Shown one piece after another: positions 20,834-30,474 of a stretch of 64,000 nt of DNA. Both the position numbers and the translations under genes were made by a program. Under the pieces are notes generated by a model. The model was not told where the DNA came from. It did not search any database and worked only from the letters and a program-made list of their open reading frames with translations. The DNA is from a beta proteobacterium CB (GTDB lineage: Bacteria > Pseudomonadota > Gammaproteobacteria > Burkholderiales > Burkholderiaceae). Every line of letters begins with the position of its first letter. Within the stretch, counting starts at the first letter, position 1. The DNA is taken from positions 1,240,001 to 1,304,000 of the forward strand of contig CP004348.1 in assembly GCA_000342265.1 (NCBI GenBank), given 5' to 3'.

Positions 20834-23725
20834 TTATTCCTGATTAAATAGATCATTGGTTTCTGGGACCACATCTGATATAGATTTCGCCAGCCGACTT
20901 ATCTCTGGCCAGCTTTGAACTAAGCCGTTATATGCCATTGCATCATTGGCACGTTTTTTTCTTTCACATAGCGTATAAAGACGGTAGCAGAGCTCCCTTG
21001 CCACCTCCGCATGATCACCCAGCCCCTTCACTAATGTAGCTGCAGCACCCTCTCCACTTACCTCAAGAGATCGAATAAGTTGATGGACTATTTCCCATGC
21101 AGTCAATCTTTTATCTGCGAGCGGATCCCACCCAGAATCTAATTCTGCCGGCTTTAGCAATCTAACTTTTCCCGCGCCAGAAACCAGAATCTTCGCCTCA
21201 ACTAAACCCGCAACAGATATGTTTTTTGAGGTTGATAGCTGCTCTGCGACACCATAATCACCCTCACTAAATCCGAACTGCTCAAACCAAGTTAATGCCC
21301 ATCGACTATCCGCATCAAAATCCCCCTCTTGTTCAGCCAAGGCCTCATCAAGCGTGTCATTAATTAACTCAAGTGCCGCCTTTACAGACAAAGCATTACC
21401 ATCGCTATCTAGAACTTTTTTATATCGAGTAAAAACCGCCATACCAGGTCCTATAGCGGCCTGAGCTAAGTCGACTGGAGCAATATTGCCTTCCTGAAGA
21501 TGCGCCAATGCTAGTGGCATCTCAGCCTTCAGGGCAGTAACAAATTCTCTTCTGGTTACTGTATTTGACACCTCACTGCTTGGTCTACAAACAAGAACAA
21601 TGCTTGAAGCAAGAGCGTTTGTGCCAGCCGAAATCATGCGGCTTGCCATTTCCGTTCTCATGGGCCATGTGCCAGTAATAGATAAACCAGCATCGATTAC
21701 GGCCTGAAGAAATGTCTCCCATCCCGTGCTGGATGTTCCAGAATCATCTTTCGTCTCTGCCTGCTTAAAGGCGTAATAAATTGTTATTGGAAAGAATGGA
21801 TGGGATAACTCGGATAGTCGACTCATGGCATGAGTCATGCCATCTAAAAAAAATAATTCTGCACCTTCTTTACTTCCATGACGATAGGGTGTTGCAACAA
21901 GTTCTTCTGACTTTGGAACGGTCATTGTTGTAAACAACTCAGGGAGAATAGTTTTAATTGAGCGCCTCAGCCATACATAAAAGAAATCAGAAAGATCAGC
22001 GTACCCAATGTTGTCATAATAAGGTGGATCAGTAGAAATCACCTTATTTTTACTGATCTCTTGCGTTTGTGCATCTGCCTGATAAACCGAAGCCGGCAAA
22101 ACATGTCCAGCAAAACTTTTATTAAAACTTTTACAAACATTTTCAACCGAGGCAATGAAAGAGCCGGTGCTGTCACATAACAGATTTGTTTCCGAGAAAT
22201 CCCAAACCATAGGAATTGCATGCCTGCCAAATAACTGTTGCGGCACCTGCGCTTTTGATTCCCATCTTGAAAGTGAGTTACTCCAATCAGTGGTTCTACT
22301 TAGGGCCAGCGCTAAATATACGGCAATTGCTTCGCTATATGCAATGGCACCATCCCCACCCTTTTCAAGACCAATATCACTATTATTGAAACCATTCAGC
22401 AATGCATCCAATCTAACCCGCTCTTTTATTTCCACTATCAAATCTGAAAATGTAGCTAGACCCATCAATTGTCTGGAGGTAAATAAATCTCTCCATCTCT
22501 CCATTCCATATTCTTGAACCCTAAAGCCTAAGGCCTTTATTGGCAACTCAGTATCAGGAACATCACTCAAGACTTCACATTGCGCCACAGCCTCAATTTC
22601 ATCCGTTGGGGATAGGTAGAGCCTGGATCTATCGCCCTCAACCACAACAGCCATTAGTCGAGATCCAATCCTCCCCTCCTTGGCTTCTGATCGCAAGTAC
22701 TCAAAAGTCATTGGCGTACCAGATAAGAGGCAGAGAAAACTACTTCCGCTAGTACCTGACTTAGTCCCTCGTGTCGTAGCAGCCTGATCTAGCGGCTTGC
22801 CAGTTTTTACTGTGAACTTATATTTACTGCCGCTAATTTCAGGCTCTACGTAATTTTCTTTGCCGGCCTTGGTCGAAAGCATAAATGTAGAGGCGAGTGG
22901 GACATCTACATTTGCAAATGCGGGATTTGGGCTTTTAGCTGTTCTGGCCCATAGCCATGAAATTACAGTTAACTCTCTCCCAACATAACCCTTTAGATCA
23001 TCCCTAAGCTCTGCCATCTCCTTGGTTATTTTTACTTTTGGGTATAAATGTCCAAGCCTCTCTGATGCTTTGGCACGCATTAATTCACCATAAAATCGGA
23101 TGTCCTCAACTAAGCCAGAAGGTCCCGAGCAATCCCTTGATATAAGATCATTGGAACTATGGAAAGTAGGGTTAACTGGCCTTAGATTTGCGAATTTTTG
23201 AGGGAATTCAATTAAGGCTTTATTAATCAACACCGCTACAGGATTTAAGTCGCTCGCAAAGCTTCGCAATCCAAGCCGCTGCCCTTCTAAAGGCAATGCT
23301 CCGCCGCCAGCAAAAGGATCATGAAATGCAGGCAAAATATTTCGGTCAAATAATTCTTTTGCCTTTGGATCATCAGCATTTTTTGCACAAGCATATCTCC
23401 AGCTCTGCCATATTTCATCACTTGCAGCCTTAAGCACGGTCCTATTATTGGTATTTTCCCATTTAACGAGTTCAGATATTAATTTAAATAGGCGTTTGCG
23501 CTCTTTATCCTGGCACTTAATGGTTGGAAAAAGATCAGGATGCTGAGATGGATCATCGACCATTTGAGCAAAAATAACAGCTCTTGCCGAAGCAAGAGGC
23601 CTTCGGGCCCACCATAAATGTACGCTAGTTGGCTTTCCCACTTTTACTAATTTTTCATATGTTGCCGCCTGGTTAATAAGTTCAAGCGGCAAAGCAACTT
23701 CAATTAATTTTTTCGTATATTTCAC
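20834..23725 (-). CDS. DUF1156-type DNA adenine methyltransferase (COG1743-like)
   Basis: This 963-residue protein opens with the characteristic DUF1156 region (KKLIEVALPLELINQA, then VHLWWARRPLASARAV). It carries SAM-binding motif I DPFAGGGALPLE (136-147) with SDLNPVAVLINKA, and catalytic motif IV DPPYYDN (566-572), typical of amino-methyltransferases making m6A or m4C. The family often has a Zn-ribbon in the middle. Here the matching region reads CLLSGTPMTFEYLR (around 332), with the second cysteine replaced by serine, so zinc binding looks lost. It overlaps the upstream helicase gene by 4 bases and is followed by the DUF499 ATPase gene. Likely role: epigenetic marking of host DNA for a defence system. 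The recognition sequence is unknown. Confidence 0.86.
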   Translation of the reverse strand: MKYTKKLIEVALPLELINQAATYEKLVKVGKPTSVHLWWARRPLASARAVIFAQMVDDPSQHPDLFPTIKCQDKERKRLFKLISELVKWENTNNRTVLKAASDEIWQSWRYACAKNADDPKAKELFDRNILPAFHDPFAGGGALPLEGQRLGLRSFASDLNPVAVLINKALIEFPQKFANLRPVNPTFHSSNDLISRDCSGPSGLVEDIRFYGELMRAKASERLGHLYPKVKITKEMAELRDDLKGYVGRELTVISWLWARTAKSPNPAFANVDVPLASTFMLSTKAGKENYVEPEISGSKYKFTVKTGKPLDQAATTRGTKSGTSGSSFLCLLSGTPMTFEYLRSEAKEGRIGSRLMAVVVEGDRSRLYLSPTDEIEAVAQCEVLSDVPDTELPIKALGFRVQEYGMERWRDLFTSRQLMGLATFSDLIVEIKERVRLDALLNGFNNSDIGLEKGGDGAIAYSEAIAVYLALALSRTTDWSNSLSRWESKAQVPQQLFGRHAIPMVWDFSETNLLCDSTGSFIASVENVCKSFNKSFAGHVLPASVYQADAQTQEISKNKVISTDPPYYDNIGYADLSDFFYVWLRRSIKTILPELFTTMTVPKSEELVATPYRHGSKEGAELFFLDGMTHAMSRLSELSHPFFPITIYYAFKQAETKDDSGTSSTGWETFLQAVIDAGLSITGTWPMRTEMASRMISAGTNALASSIVLVCRPSSEVSNTVTRREFVTALKAEMPLALAHLQEGNIAPVDLAQAAIGPGMAVFTRYKKVLDSDGNALSVKAALELINDTLDEALAEQEGDFDADSRWALTWFEQFGFSEGDYGVAEQLSTSKNISVAGLVEAKILVSGAGKVRLLKPAELDSGWDPLADKRLTAWEIVHQLIRSLEVSGEGAAATLVKGLGDHAEVARELCYRLYTLCERKKRANDAMAYNGLVQSWPEISRLAKSISDVVPETNDLFNQE

Positions 23726-26700
23726 GATGGCTTTTCTGCTCTAGAAAGTAATTCCGGGAAATCATAATTTACGCTAGTGACGCCGAAATCTGGCTCACGC
23801 TGAAACGGTTGGCGCAAATAGTGGGTGTTATGAGTCTCATCCCCGGTGAATTCAACAATGGCAAGTATGAAATCATCGGGCTTATTTAGAGAGTATAAAA
23901 TTTCGTTACGCGTTACTGTTATTGTAGGCGCGCCCGCAACACGACCCTTTACCTCAATAAACCGAAGTTTTCCTGTTCCAGGAACCCGACTTTCAATATC
24001 GTAGCCCAGCTTTTCAAATTCTCGGTCAACCGGCTCATATCCAAGCTTATGCTCTACATCCATAATCACAGCGCGAGCTCGTGCAGCACTAATTTGAGTA
24101 TCTACAGGATTATTTAAAGCGGGGTCAGCATCCTCACCCATCATCTTTCTCACCAATCCCATTGGAATTACTAGCATCCCGCCAATCACTACCGGGGGCA
24201 ATGGAGAGATCTGAGCTTCTTGCTTTAGCTCTTCAAGTCTTTTTTGTAGTCTTGCCTGCAGATTATCGGCGCGCTTTAATGCCTCAGCAGAATTAAGTTT
24301 GGCATTTGGCTTTCCAGCTTGCTCCTCCGACTTTAGATCCTGCGCCCTATGATCCCAGAAAGTAATTTCTTTAACCAAGCGATCCTTAACAGCGGCTTCC
24401 GTTTTGGCAATATGGTCCAGCTTATGGCCACGAACTTCTGCAAGATGTTCTGGAACTACGCTTGATATTGCATAACCTTGCGCTTTTTGCTCAAGCTCCT
24501 TATTAATCCATCCACATTCAGGCCGATCCAAAATTGACTCTGCACTTGGCTCATCGGGTCCAAGCGGACGATAGTCAAGATACGGCGCGTAATTAATATG
24601 CCTTATGTTGCCTTGTGCATCCTGCTCAACATAAAGCATTTTTTTGGATATAACTCTACGCTCACCCGTGCGCACTGTGCTGGCATCTTGGATTGAGTGC
24701 TCTAAATAAAATAAAACACGAGGCTCAATTCCTTCATCGCGTTCATCAACAAGAATGGTCCCTCTCTTCAGAAGATCTCGGTTGCGCTCTAGAGTTAAAT
24801 CAATCACAGAGTCTAGCAATGGATGTCCAGGACAAACAAATGCTGCCAATGGCTGACCTTGGGGTGCCACCAAGTTTTTATCAAAAGTAATACGCTCATA
24901 CCGAGGCAGAACAGGCTCGCCCAATCCAATGACCCTGTCGCGATTTTTAATGGGGCCAGGAACATGGGTAATTTCAAATCTACGAGGTTCGCGTGGTTTC
25001 ACCGTGCCACCAAGATTCTTAAAAGCCTCATAAAAGAAGGACTCTATATAGTGAGGTTGCAATCTTCTAGCATCTGCACGCTCCATATCCTCGCGAATAC
25101 GCTGCACATTTGATACATCCATTACATCACGCGCCAATGCGCCCTCATCCAGAAGATCTTCGAGATGACCTCTGTCTAGCGCATGATCAAGCACAGTTGT
25201 TAGATATGCCTTAACTTCAGGTTTTTCACCATGACGAATAGCCTCAATCAAAAGATCTCTTAGTGACTTACCCTCAAACTGTAGCTTCCCAAGCACATCA
25301 AAAACCTGCCCACCAAGGGCTTGCCTGGCCTGCTCCAACTTTTCCAATAATTTTCTATAAACATCACCTTCACGCGTGTCATCCGCTACAAGATTCCACA
25401 AATGACAGACTTCAGTTTGGCCAATACGATGAATACGACCAAAGCGCTGCTCTAATCTATTGGGGTTCCACGGTAAGTCATAGTTCACCATGAGGTGAGC
25501 GCGCTGCAGGTTAATACCCTCGCCCGCAGCGTCCGTTGCCAACAACACCTGAACTCGCGGATCATGCTTGAATGACTCTTGCACCTTTAGGCGCTCTTCA
25601 CGGCCAATACCACCGTGAATTTGTACAACAGCATCTTTGCGACCTAAAAGCGTGGTAATCCGCTGCTCAAGGTAATTCAATGTATCCCGATGTTCGGTAA
25701 AGATCACCAATTTTTGATGGGGTGACGAGCTAATGGCTGGAATTTCTTTGCCATCGGCTTGAGTGGCCGCTTGAAGCCTAGATACTGCACCCCCTACTGT
25801 AAAAACTTCTGACAACAAACCAGCTAATTCGCGCCATTTTGTGTCTGTTCCACTTTGTTTTACTGACAAGGCTTGCGCCTCTAAAACTTTCAGAGTCTCT
25901 ATCTCAATACGTAACTCTGCAATTGAGCGAGAGGCTGTTGCCTGGTCCAAAATTTCTTCTTCTGCAATTTCAACTTCGACTTCTGGGGCTTCGTCTAAAT
26001 CCTCTAAATCTTCAACATCTAAATCACGAATGGAGATCGAGCTAGCAATAGGAGCCTGTCCACCTCTTTGTAAAATCTCTAACTCTCTTAGCCTGCTGTC
26101 TAATCTCTCTCTTCTTCTATTTAATGATCTATATATGGCCTCAGGAGAAGATGCCAAACGTCGTTGCAAAATAGTCAACGCAAAGCCTACGGTTCCAGCA
26201 CGCTTATCATTTTCCAGTGCTTCTGCGCGGTTAAATTCCTCCCGAACATAGTCAGTCACCATTGTGTACAGATGCTCTTCTGCAGGAGAAAGTTTGTAAG
26301 GGATGGTATGCGCTATGCGCTGCGGGAATAGCGGAGTTCCATCAAACTTTAATAAATTTTCTTTGACCATTCGTCGCATTAAGTCGGTGGCGTCGACAGT
26401 GTGAACGCCATCTCTATAGCGACCCTCAAATCGATCACCATCAAGCAAGGCCATAAAAAGCTGGAAATCGGCTTCTTTTCCGTTATGTGGCGTTGCAGAC
26501 ATTAGCAAGAAATGTCTTGTTGTTGATGAAAGCATTTGCCCTAAACGATAGCGCTTGGTGTACTTAGTTTCGCCACCAAAAACAGTGGCGGACATTTTAT
26601 GCGCCTCATCACATACCACCAAATCCCAGCGACAATCTGGAGCCTCTAACTTAGCTTGCACATCTTCATTGCGAGCAAGCTTATCTAGGCGCGCAATCAC

Positions 26701-27300
26701 GAGATTGGTTTCAATAAACCAATTCCCAGTTCGGGCGGCCTCTAATTTATCGTTGGTCAGAATTTCAAAAGAAAGATTAAAACGACGATAAAGCTCGTCC
26801 TGCCACTGCTCTGCAAGGCTGCCAGGGCAAACAATTAAGCAACGCTGTAAATCGCCTCTAGCAATAAGCTCCTTGATTAGCAAGCCAGCCATAATGGTTT
26901 TACCAGCACCCGGATCATCTGCTAATAAAAATCTTAATGGTTGGCGAGGCAGCATTGCCTCATAAACAGCGGTAATCTGATGAGGAAGTGGATCGACTAA
27001 AGATGTGTGTACCGCAAGAACTGGATCGAATAAATGAGCCAGACGAATTCTTTGAGCCTCTGATACCAGCCGGAATAATGCGCCATCCCCATCAAAGCTC
27101 CAGGGCCTTCCTTGTTCCACCAGCTCAATGCGCGGCTCATCATGACGATATAAAAGCTCATTAGCCACTTTTCCACTTGCAGTTTTATAAGTTAATTCAA
27201 GCGCTTCCGATCCAAACCACTGAACGCTCACTACCGTTACCAAAGCATCCGGAATAATTCCTCGAATACTTGCATGAACTTGGAGGTCTTCGAGCTTCAA
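23722..27300 (-). CDS. SNF2-type helicase with C-terminal DUF3883-like domain
   Basis: This 1192-residue superfamily 2 protein has Walker A DDPGAGKT (128-135), DEAH box VVCDEAHKMSA (DEAH at 231-234) and SAT at 268-270. The C-terminal helicase lobe holds LLATDAAGEGINLQRA and QRFGRIHRIGQ. The last ~110 residues (YDIESRVPGTGKLRFIEVKGR) resemble DUF3883, with an E-x-K pattern like that of PD-(D/E)xK nuclease folds. The furthest upstream start is TTG at 27298-27300; no in-frame ATG lies close by. It heads the operon helicase-methylase-ATPase with ATGA coupling to the methylase. Such helicases occur with COG1743 methylases and COG1483 ATPases in predicted defence islands. Probable role: translocation on foreign DNA. 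Confidence 0.87.
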   Translation of the reverse strand: MKLEDLQVHASIRGIIPDALVTVVSVQWFGSEALELTYKTASGKVANELLYRHDEPRIELVEQGRPWSFDGDGALFRLVSEAQRIRLAHLFDPVLAVHTSLVDPLPHQITAVYEAMLPRQPLRFLLADDPGAGKTIMAGLLIKELIARGDLQRCLIVCPGSLAEQWQDELYRRFNLSFEILTNDKLEAARTGNWFIETNLVIARLDKLARNEDVQAKLEAPDCRWDLVVCDEAHKMSATVFGGETKYTKRYRLGQMLSSTTRHFLLMSATPHNGKEADFQLFMALLDGDRFEGRYRDGVHTVDATDLMRRMVKENLLKFDGTPLFPQRIAHTIPYKLSPAEEHLYTMVTDYVREEFNRAEALENDKRAGTVGFALTILQRRLASSPEAIYRSLNRRRERLDSRLRELEILQRGGQAPIASSISIRDLDVEDLEDLDEAPEVEVEIAEEEILDQATASRSIAELRIEIETLKVLEAQALSVKQSGTDTKWRELAGLLSEVFTVGGAVSRLQAATQADGKEIPAISSSPHQKLVIFTEHRDTLNYLEQRITTLLGRKDAVVQIHGGIGREERLKVQESFKHDPRVQVLLATDAAGEGINLQRAHLMVNYDLPWNPNRLEQRFGRIHRIGQTEVCHLWNLVADDTREGDVYRKLLEKLEQARQALGGQVFDVLGKLQFEGKSLRDLLIEAIRHGEKPEVKAYLTTVLDHALDRGHLEDLLDEGALARDVMDVSNVQRIREDMERADARRLQPHYIESFFYEAFKNLGGTVKPREPRRFEITHVPGPIKNRDRVIGLGEPVLPRYERITFDKNLVAPQGQPLAAFVCPGHPLLDSVIDLTLERNRDLLKRGTILVDERDEGIEPRVLFYLEHSIQDASTVRTGERRVISKKMLYVEQDAQGNIRHINYAPYLDYRPLGPDEPSAESILDRPECGWINKELEQKAQGYAISSVVPEHLAEVRGHKLDHIAKTEAAVKDRLVKEITFWDHRAQDLKSEEQAGKPNAKLNSAEALKRADNLQARLQKRLEELKQEAQISPLPPVVIGGMLVIPMGLVRKMMGEDADPALNNPVDTQISAARARAVIMDVEHKLGYEPVDREFEKLGYDIESRVPGTGKLRFIEVKGRVAGAPTITVTRNEILYSLNKPDDFILAIVEFTGDETHNTHYLRQPFQREPDFGVTSVNYDFPELLSRAEKPS

Positions 27301-27639
27301 TTGTCGGTCCGATATATTAAAAATGTGCAGTTAAATTACTTACGTAGATATTTGAAATAACAAAGAAAAGTATAGCCGTAGCCCATACATCCTTATATTT
27401 TTTGAAAATACTCTATAGCGATCCAGAAGCCTTAAAGATTCAAGCGTTGACAGCGCTTAGCATCCTTTTCTGCAAATAAATCATACGACTCCGAAAATCC
27501 AAGCCGCCCAAGACCATGCCAATGCCAAAAGTAATAAAACTAATGAATGAATGGCTCAAATGATGAGCTCAAAGATATTTTTCATAGAAAGCATTATATT
27601 AACAGTTATTATTTACAGTATTAGTGTTAATATATCGCC
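27301..27639. other. Divergent intergenic region between helicase operon and merR
   Basis: The 339-bp AT-rich stretch has no convincing ORF. It must hold the promoter of the leftward defence operon and that of the rightward merR-VWA operon. The right end contains the large operator described at 27602-27634 and an upstream partner half TATATTAACA, at about 27595-27604, complementary to TGTTAATATA at 27625-27634. No clear -35/-10 pair was identified for the leftward operon. Confidence 0.6.
27602..27634. promoter_or_regulatory. Operator of the MerR regulator (autoregulatory site)
   Basis: The site contains ATTTACAG-TATTA-GTGTTAATATA and ends 5 bases before the merR start codon. Over 24 bases (27611-27634) it matches the site at 40629-40652 with only two differences. 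Position and palindromic character fit autoregulation by the MerR protein encoded next to it. Binding itself is an inference. Confidence 0.6.
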
Positions 27640-28047
27640 ATGGAAGACAAAAAATACACTTTTGAAGAGCTCTGTAGCCTAACCGGCGTCAGTTCACGAA
27701 CCCTACGGTATTACATCCAAATTGGTCTGGTTGATAAACCAATAGGACAAACCCGGGGAGCTCACTATCTGAGCCTTCACATTGAGAAGATCCTTCGTAT
27801 CAAGCAATTAACTGAAATGGGTATTTCGCTTGAGCGAATACGTGAAGTGTTATCTGGCTCGCCAATGCCACTGCCTGAGCGAGCCAAAAAGCCGGGAGAT
27901 ATTTCGGTACGCACTCACCTATGGGTAGGAGAAGGTATTGAACTGGAAGTCTCAGCTGAAACAGCAGGTTTGAGCCCTGAGCAATTACGTCAATTCTTAA
28001 AAGGCGTGATGCAGGTATATGAACAAGTTAAAAAGGATGCTCAATGA
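27640..28047 (+). CDS. MerR-family transcriptional regulator
   Basis: The 135-residue protein has an N-terminal MerR winged helix (YTFEELCSLTGVSSRTLRYY, followed by IQIGLVDKP and the wing RGAHYLSLHIEKILRIKQL). A short C-terminal helical tail (LSPEQLRQFLKGVMQVYEQV) should form the dimer coil. No cysteine pattern for metal or redox sensing is present, so the signal is unknown. It overlaps the VIT-VWA gene by 4 bases (ATGA), so the two are one unit. An operator lies just upstream and a close copy lies upstream of the secreted-protein gene at 40736. Confidence 0.9.
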   Translation: MEDKKYTFEELCSLTGVSSRTLRYYIQIGLVDKPIGQTRGAHYLSLHIEKILRIKQLTEMGISLERIREVLSGSPMPLPERAKKPGDISVRTHLWVGEGIELEVSAETAGLSPEQLRQFLKGVMQVYEQVKKDAQ

Positions 28048-30371
28048 TTGTCATTGAAAAGGTAAAAAACATATTTTCTAGCAGTAATAAGAAATTAGCC
28101 CTGCAATCAGTCTGCGCAACTGGTGTAGCCAATGGTTTATTGCTCGATTTGACCATACGCCAGCACTATAAAAACAACACCAACAAAACTTTGGAGGTTG
28201 TTTACTCATTTCCTATGGCTTGGGGCGCCACCTTCATGGGAATGCAGGCAGAGATTAGCGGTCAACGCTTGGTCGGCACGGTGATTGAAAAAGCGAAAGC
28301 AACCGAACAATATGAAAAGGCGATAGCTGATGGCGATACTCCCATCATGATTGAAAAGAATTCTGATGGTCTATATACCGCCAATCTGGGAAACCTTAAA
28401 CCCAATGAAGATGTAGTTATTGAATATAGCTATGCGCAACTGCTCAAATATGAGCAAGGCTCAATGCGCATCGGTATTCCTACGGTCATCGCTCCGCGCT
28501 ATGGCGATGCCAAAAAAGGGGGTATTGAAGATCACCACAGTACTGAGTCTGATTTCTTAACTGAATATCCTTTTTCTCTGTCCCTTCAATTAACCGGCGG
28601 CCTAGAAAAAGCCACAGCTGAATGCCCATCACATCAAGTAAAAGTGACCAAACAAGATGAGGGCTTATTGGTCTCGATTGAACGTGAAGCTTTTTTAGAT
28701 CGCGACTTCATCCTCAATTTAACTGGCTTGCAAAACCAATCCTTTTATATTGTCACACCAGATAAACAACTCGGACCCGATGGTTGCACTGTCTTAGCAA
28801 GTTTTTGCCCACCAACCATCGACAATCAAAAAGATAGCTCACTAGATCTGAAGATCTTGGTTGATTGTTCAGGCTCCATGGAGGGTGATAGCATTCAATC
28901 GGCAAAACGCGCCCTGCATCACGTATTGAGCCACTTAACTGCAGAAGATCGATTTAGTTACTCTAAGTTTGGTAATCATACCAACCACCTATTTTCTAAA
29001 GTTAAGCCAGCCGACCAATTTCATATCTCTGCCGCCTCTTTATTGATAGAGAACACAAATGCCGATATGGGCGGCACTGAAGTAGAAGCGGCATTGCAAT
29101 CGACTTTCGATCTAATGGGTGCCCAAGGTATGGCAGATGTTCTTCTCATTACCGATGGTGAAGTTTGGAGCACCAACGAAACTATTGCCGCAGCGAAGGA
29201 AAGTGGGCATCGCATCTTTGCTGTAGGCGTAGGCTCGGCGCCAGCAGATACCCTCTTAAAAGAATTGGCTGAAATGTCAGGCGGCGCATGTGAGCTAATC
29301 TCGCCCAAAGAAGATATTGAGAAAGCGATCGTGCGCATGTTCCACCGGATTCGCCAGCCTAGAGCATGCAATATTGAAATTGACTGGGGTCACCCAGAAC
29401 AACCAGAATGGACTGTTGGTACCAATACCGCCATCTTTAGTGAGAATACAACTCATGTATTTGCTGGGTTTAAATCCACCCCATCAAAGCCAGCCTTGCT
29501 AAGTTACCAATTAGGCAATAGCTCACAACGCACAGGCATTGGGGCTTCTCAGATCACACACTCCAAATCTCATAACCTACCTCGTTTGGCAGCGGCGCAA
29601 AGAATCAAAACTGCGCCCGAAGGAGATCAAATTGCTTTGGCCCTTAGCTATCAACTCATTACAGAGAAGACCAATTGTTTATTGGTTCATATTCGCGCCG
29701 AAGACCAAAAGGCAACTGAATTTCCGGAGCTGATGACCATAGCGCAGATGCAAGCGGCTGGATGGGGCGGCGCGGGTTCAGTCCTAGATGGATCACCTCA
29801 TATTCTATTTAGCAAGAGCAAATCATTTACCTCCAAATGCGCTACGCTTAATCTCTCTAGCGCCACCTATGCTTCGTATGACATGCCAAGGGTATTTAGA
29901 TCAAGCCCAATCACAGGGGATTCACCCATCCCATTACAAGAATCTATAGGTGGAGATCCAGATTATTACGACATCCCGGCATTCCTCAGAAAGCAGGCAA
30001 CCGAGTCAGAACAGGCTGCTCCAAAAATCAAGTACCTTGATCCTACTGATGTTATTGAGATAGCTAATACCGTTATTTTAAGCAAAGCACTTTTTGCTGA
30101 CTTTGTTAAAACGATGGACCAGTCCTTATTTGATGTTGAGGTATCAGAGGTATTTAATAGTTGCTTGAAGTTTTTATCTCAAGAGCAATTGTGGACTACC
30201 GTTCTAGCGTGGTTACTCCTCCATCTAGAAGAGTCTGGTAATTGGAATGAGAATACTAAGAGTGTTATTCAAGAACTTACCAATGAGATGGATGCTATTG
30301 AGTTAGGTAAAGCATTGCGAGTTTTCAATACCAAGATGAACAATATTGGTATGCATGAATGGCTCTCTTAA
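28044..30371 (+). CDS. VIT and von Willebrand factor A domain protein
   Basis: The 775-residue protein has an N-terminal VIT domain (about 15-140, VVYSFPMAWGATFMGMQAEI and ANLGNLKPNEDVVIEYSY) and a VWA domain (about 268-440). The metal site is intact: DCSGS at 274-278, threonine T345 in MGGTEVEAA, and aspartate D371 in LLITDGEVW. The remainder is a beta-rich region and a C-terminal helical domain. No signal peptide or membrane segment is visible, so it is probably cytoplasmic. It is coupled to the MerR gene. VWA proteins with intact sites usually bind partner proteins, but the partner is not evident here. Similar MerR/VIT-VWA pairs occur in bacteria with no settled function. Confidence 0.88.
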   Translation: MIVIEKVKNIFSSSNKKLALQSVCATGVANGLLLDLTIRQHYKNNTNKTLEVVYSFPMAWGATFMGMQAEISGQRLVGTVIEKAKATEQYEKAIADGDTPIMIEKNSDGLYTANLGNLKPNEDVVIEYSYAQLLKYEQGSMRIGIPTVIAPRYGDAKKGGIEDHHSTESDFLTEYPFSLSLQLTGGLEKATAECPSHQVKVTKQDEGLLVSIEREAFLDRDFILNLTGLQNQSFYIVTPDKQLGPDGCTVLASFCPPTIDNQKDSSLDLKILVDCSGSMEGDSIQSAKRALHHVLSHLTAEDRFSYSKFGNHTNHLFSKVKPADQFHISAASLLIENTNADMGGTEVEAALQSTFDLMGAQGMADVLLITDGEVWSTNETIAAAKESGHRIFAVGVGSAPADTLLKELAEMSGGACELISPKEDIEKAIVRMFHRIRQPRACNIEIDWGHPEQPEWTVGTNTAIFSENTTHVFAGFKSTPSKPALLSYQLGNSSQRTGIGASQITHSKSHNLPRLAAAQRIKTAPEGDQIALALSYQLITEKTNCLLVHIRAEDQKATEFPELMTIAQMQAAGWGGAGSVLDGSPHILFSKSKSFTSKCATLNLSSATYASYDMPRVFRSSPITGDSPIPLQESIGGDPDYYDIPAFLRKQATESEQAAPKIKYLDPTDVIEIANTVILSKALFADFVKTMDQSLFDVEVSEVFNSCLKFLSQEQLWTTVLAWLLLHLEESGNWNENTKSVIQELTNEMDAIELGKALRVFNTKMNNIGMHEWLS

Positions 30372-30474
30372 CTTTAATGAAAAATCAATTTGTTGTTAAT
30401 TGTGGTGGTTGTGTGGCAGTAGATTGCTTGTTGTTAATAGTTAGTGCGGCCTAGGGGATTTGGTATGAGTGCCC

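Noticed and set aside
17498..27300. Complete BREX or DISARM system
   Set aside because: No PglZ alkaline phosphatase-like protein, BrxA, BrxB, BrxL or DrmA/DrmB-type gene is seen; only the DUF499 ATPase links it to BREX.
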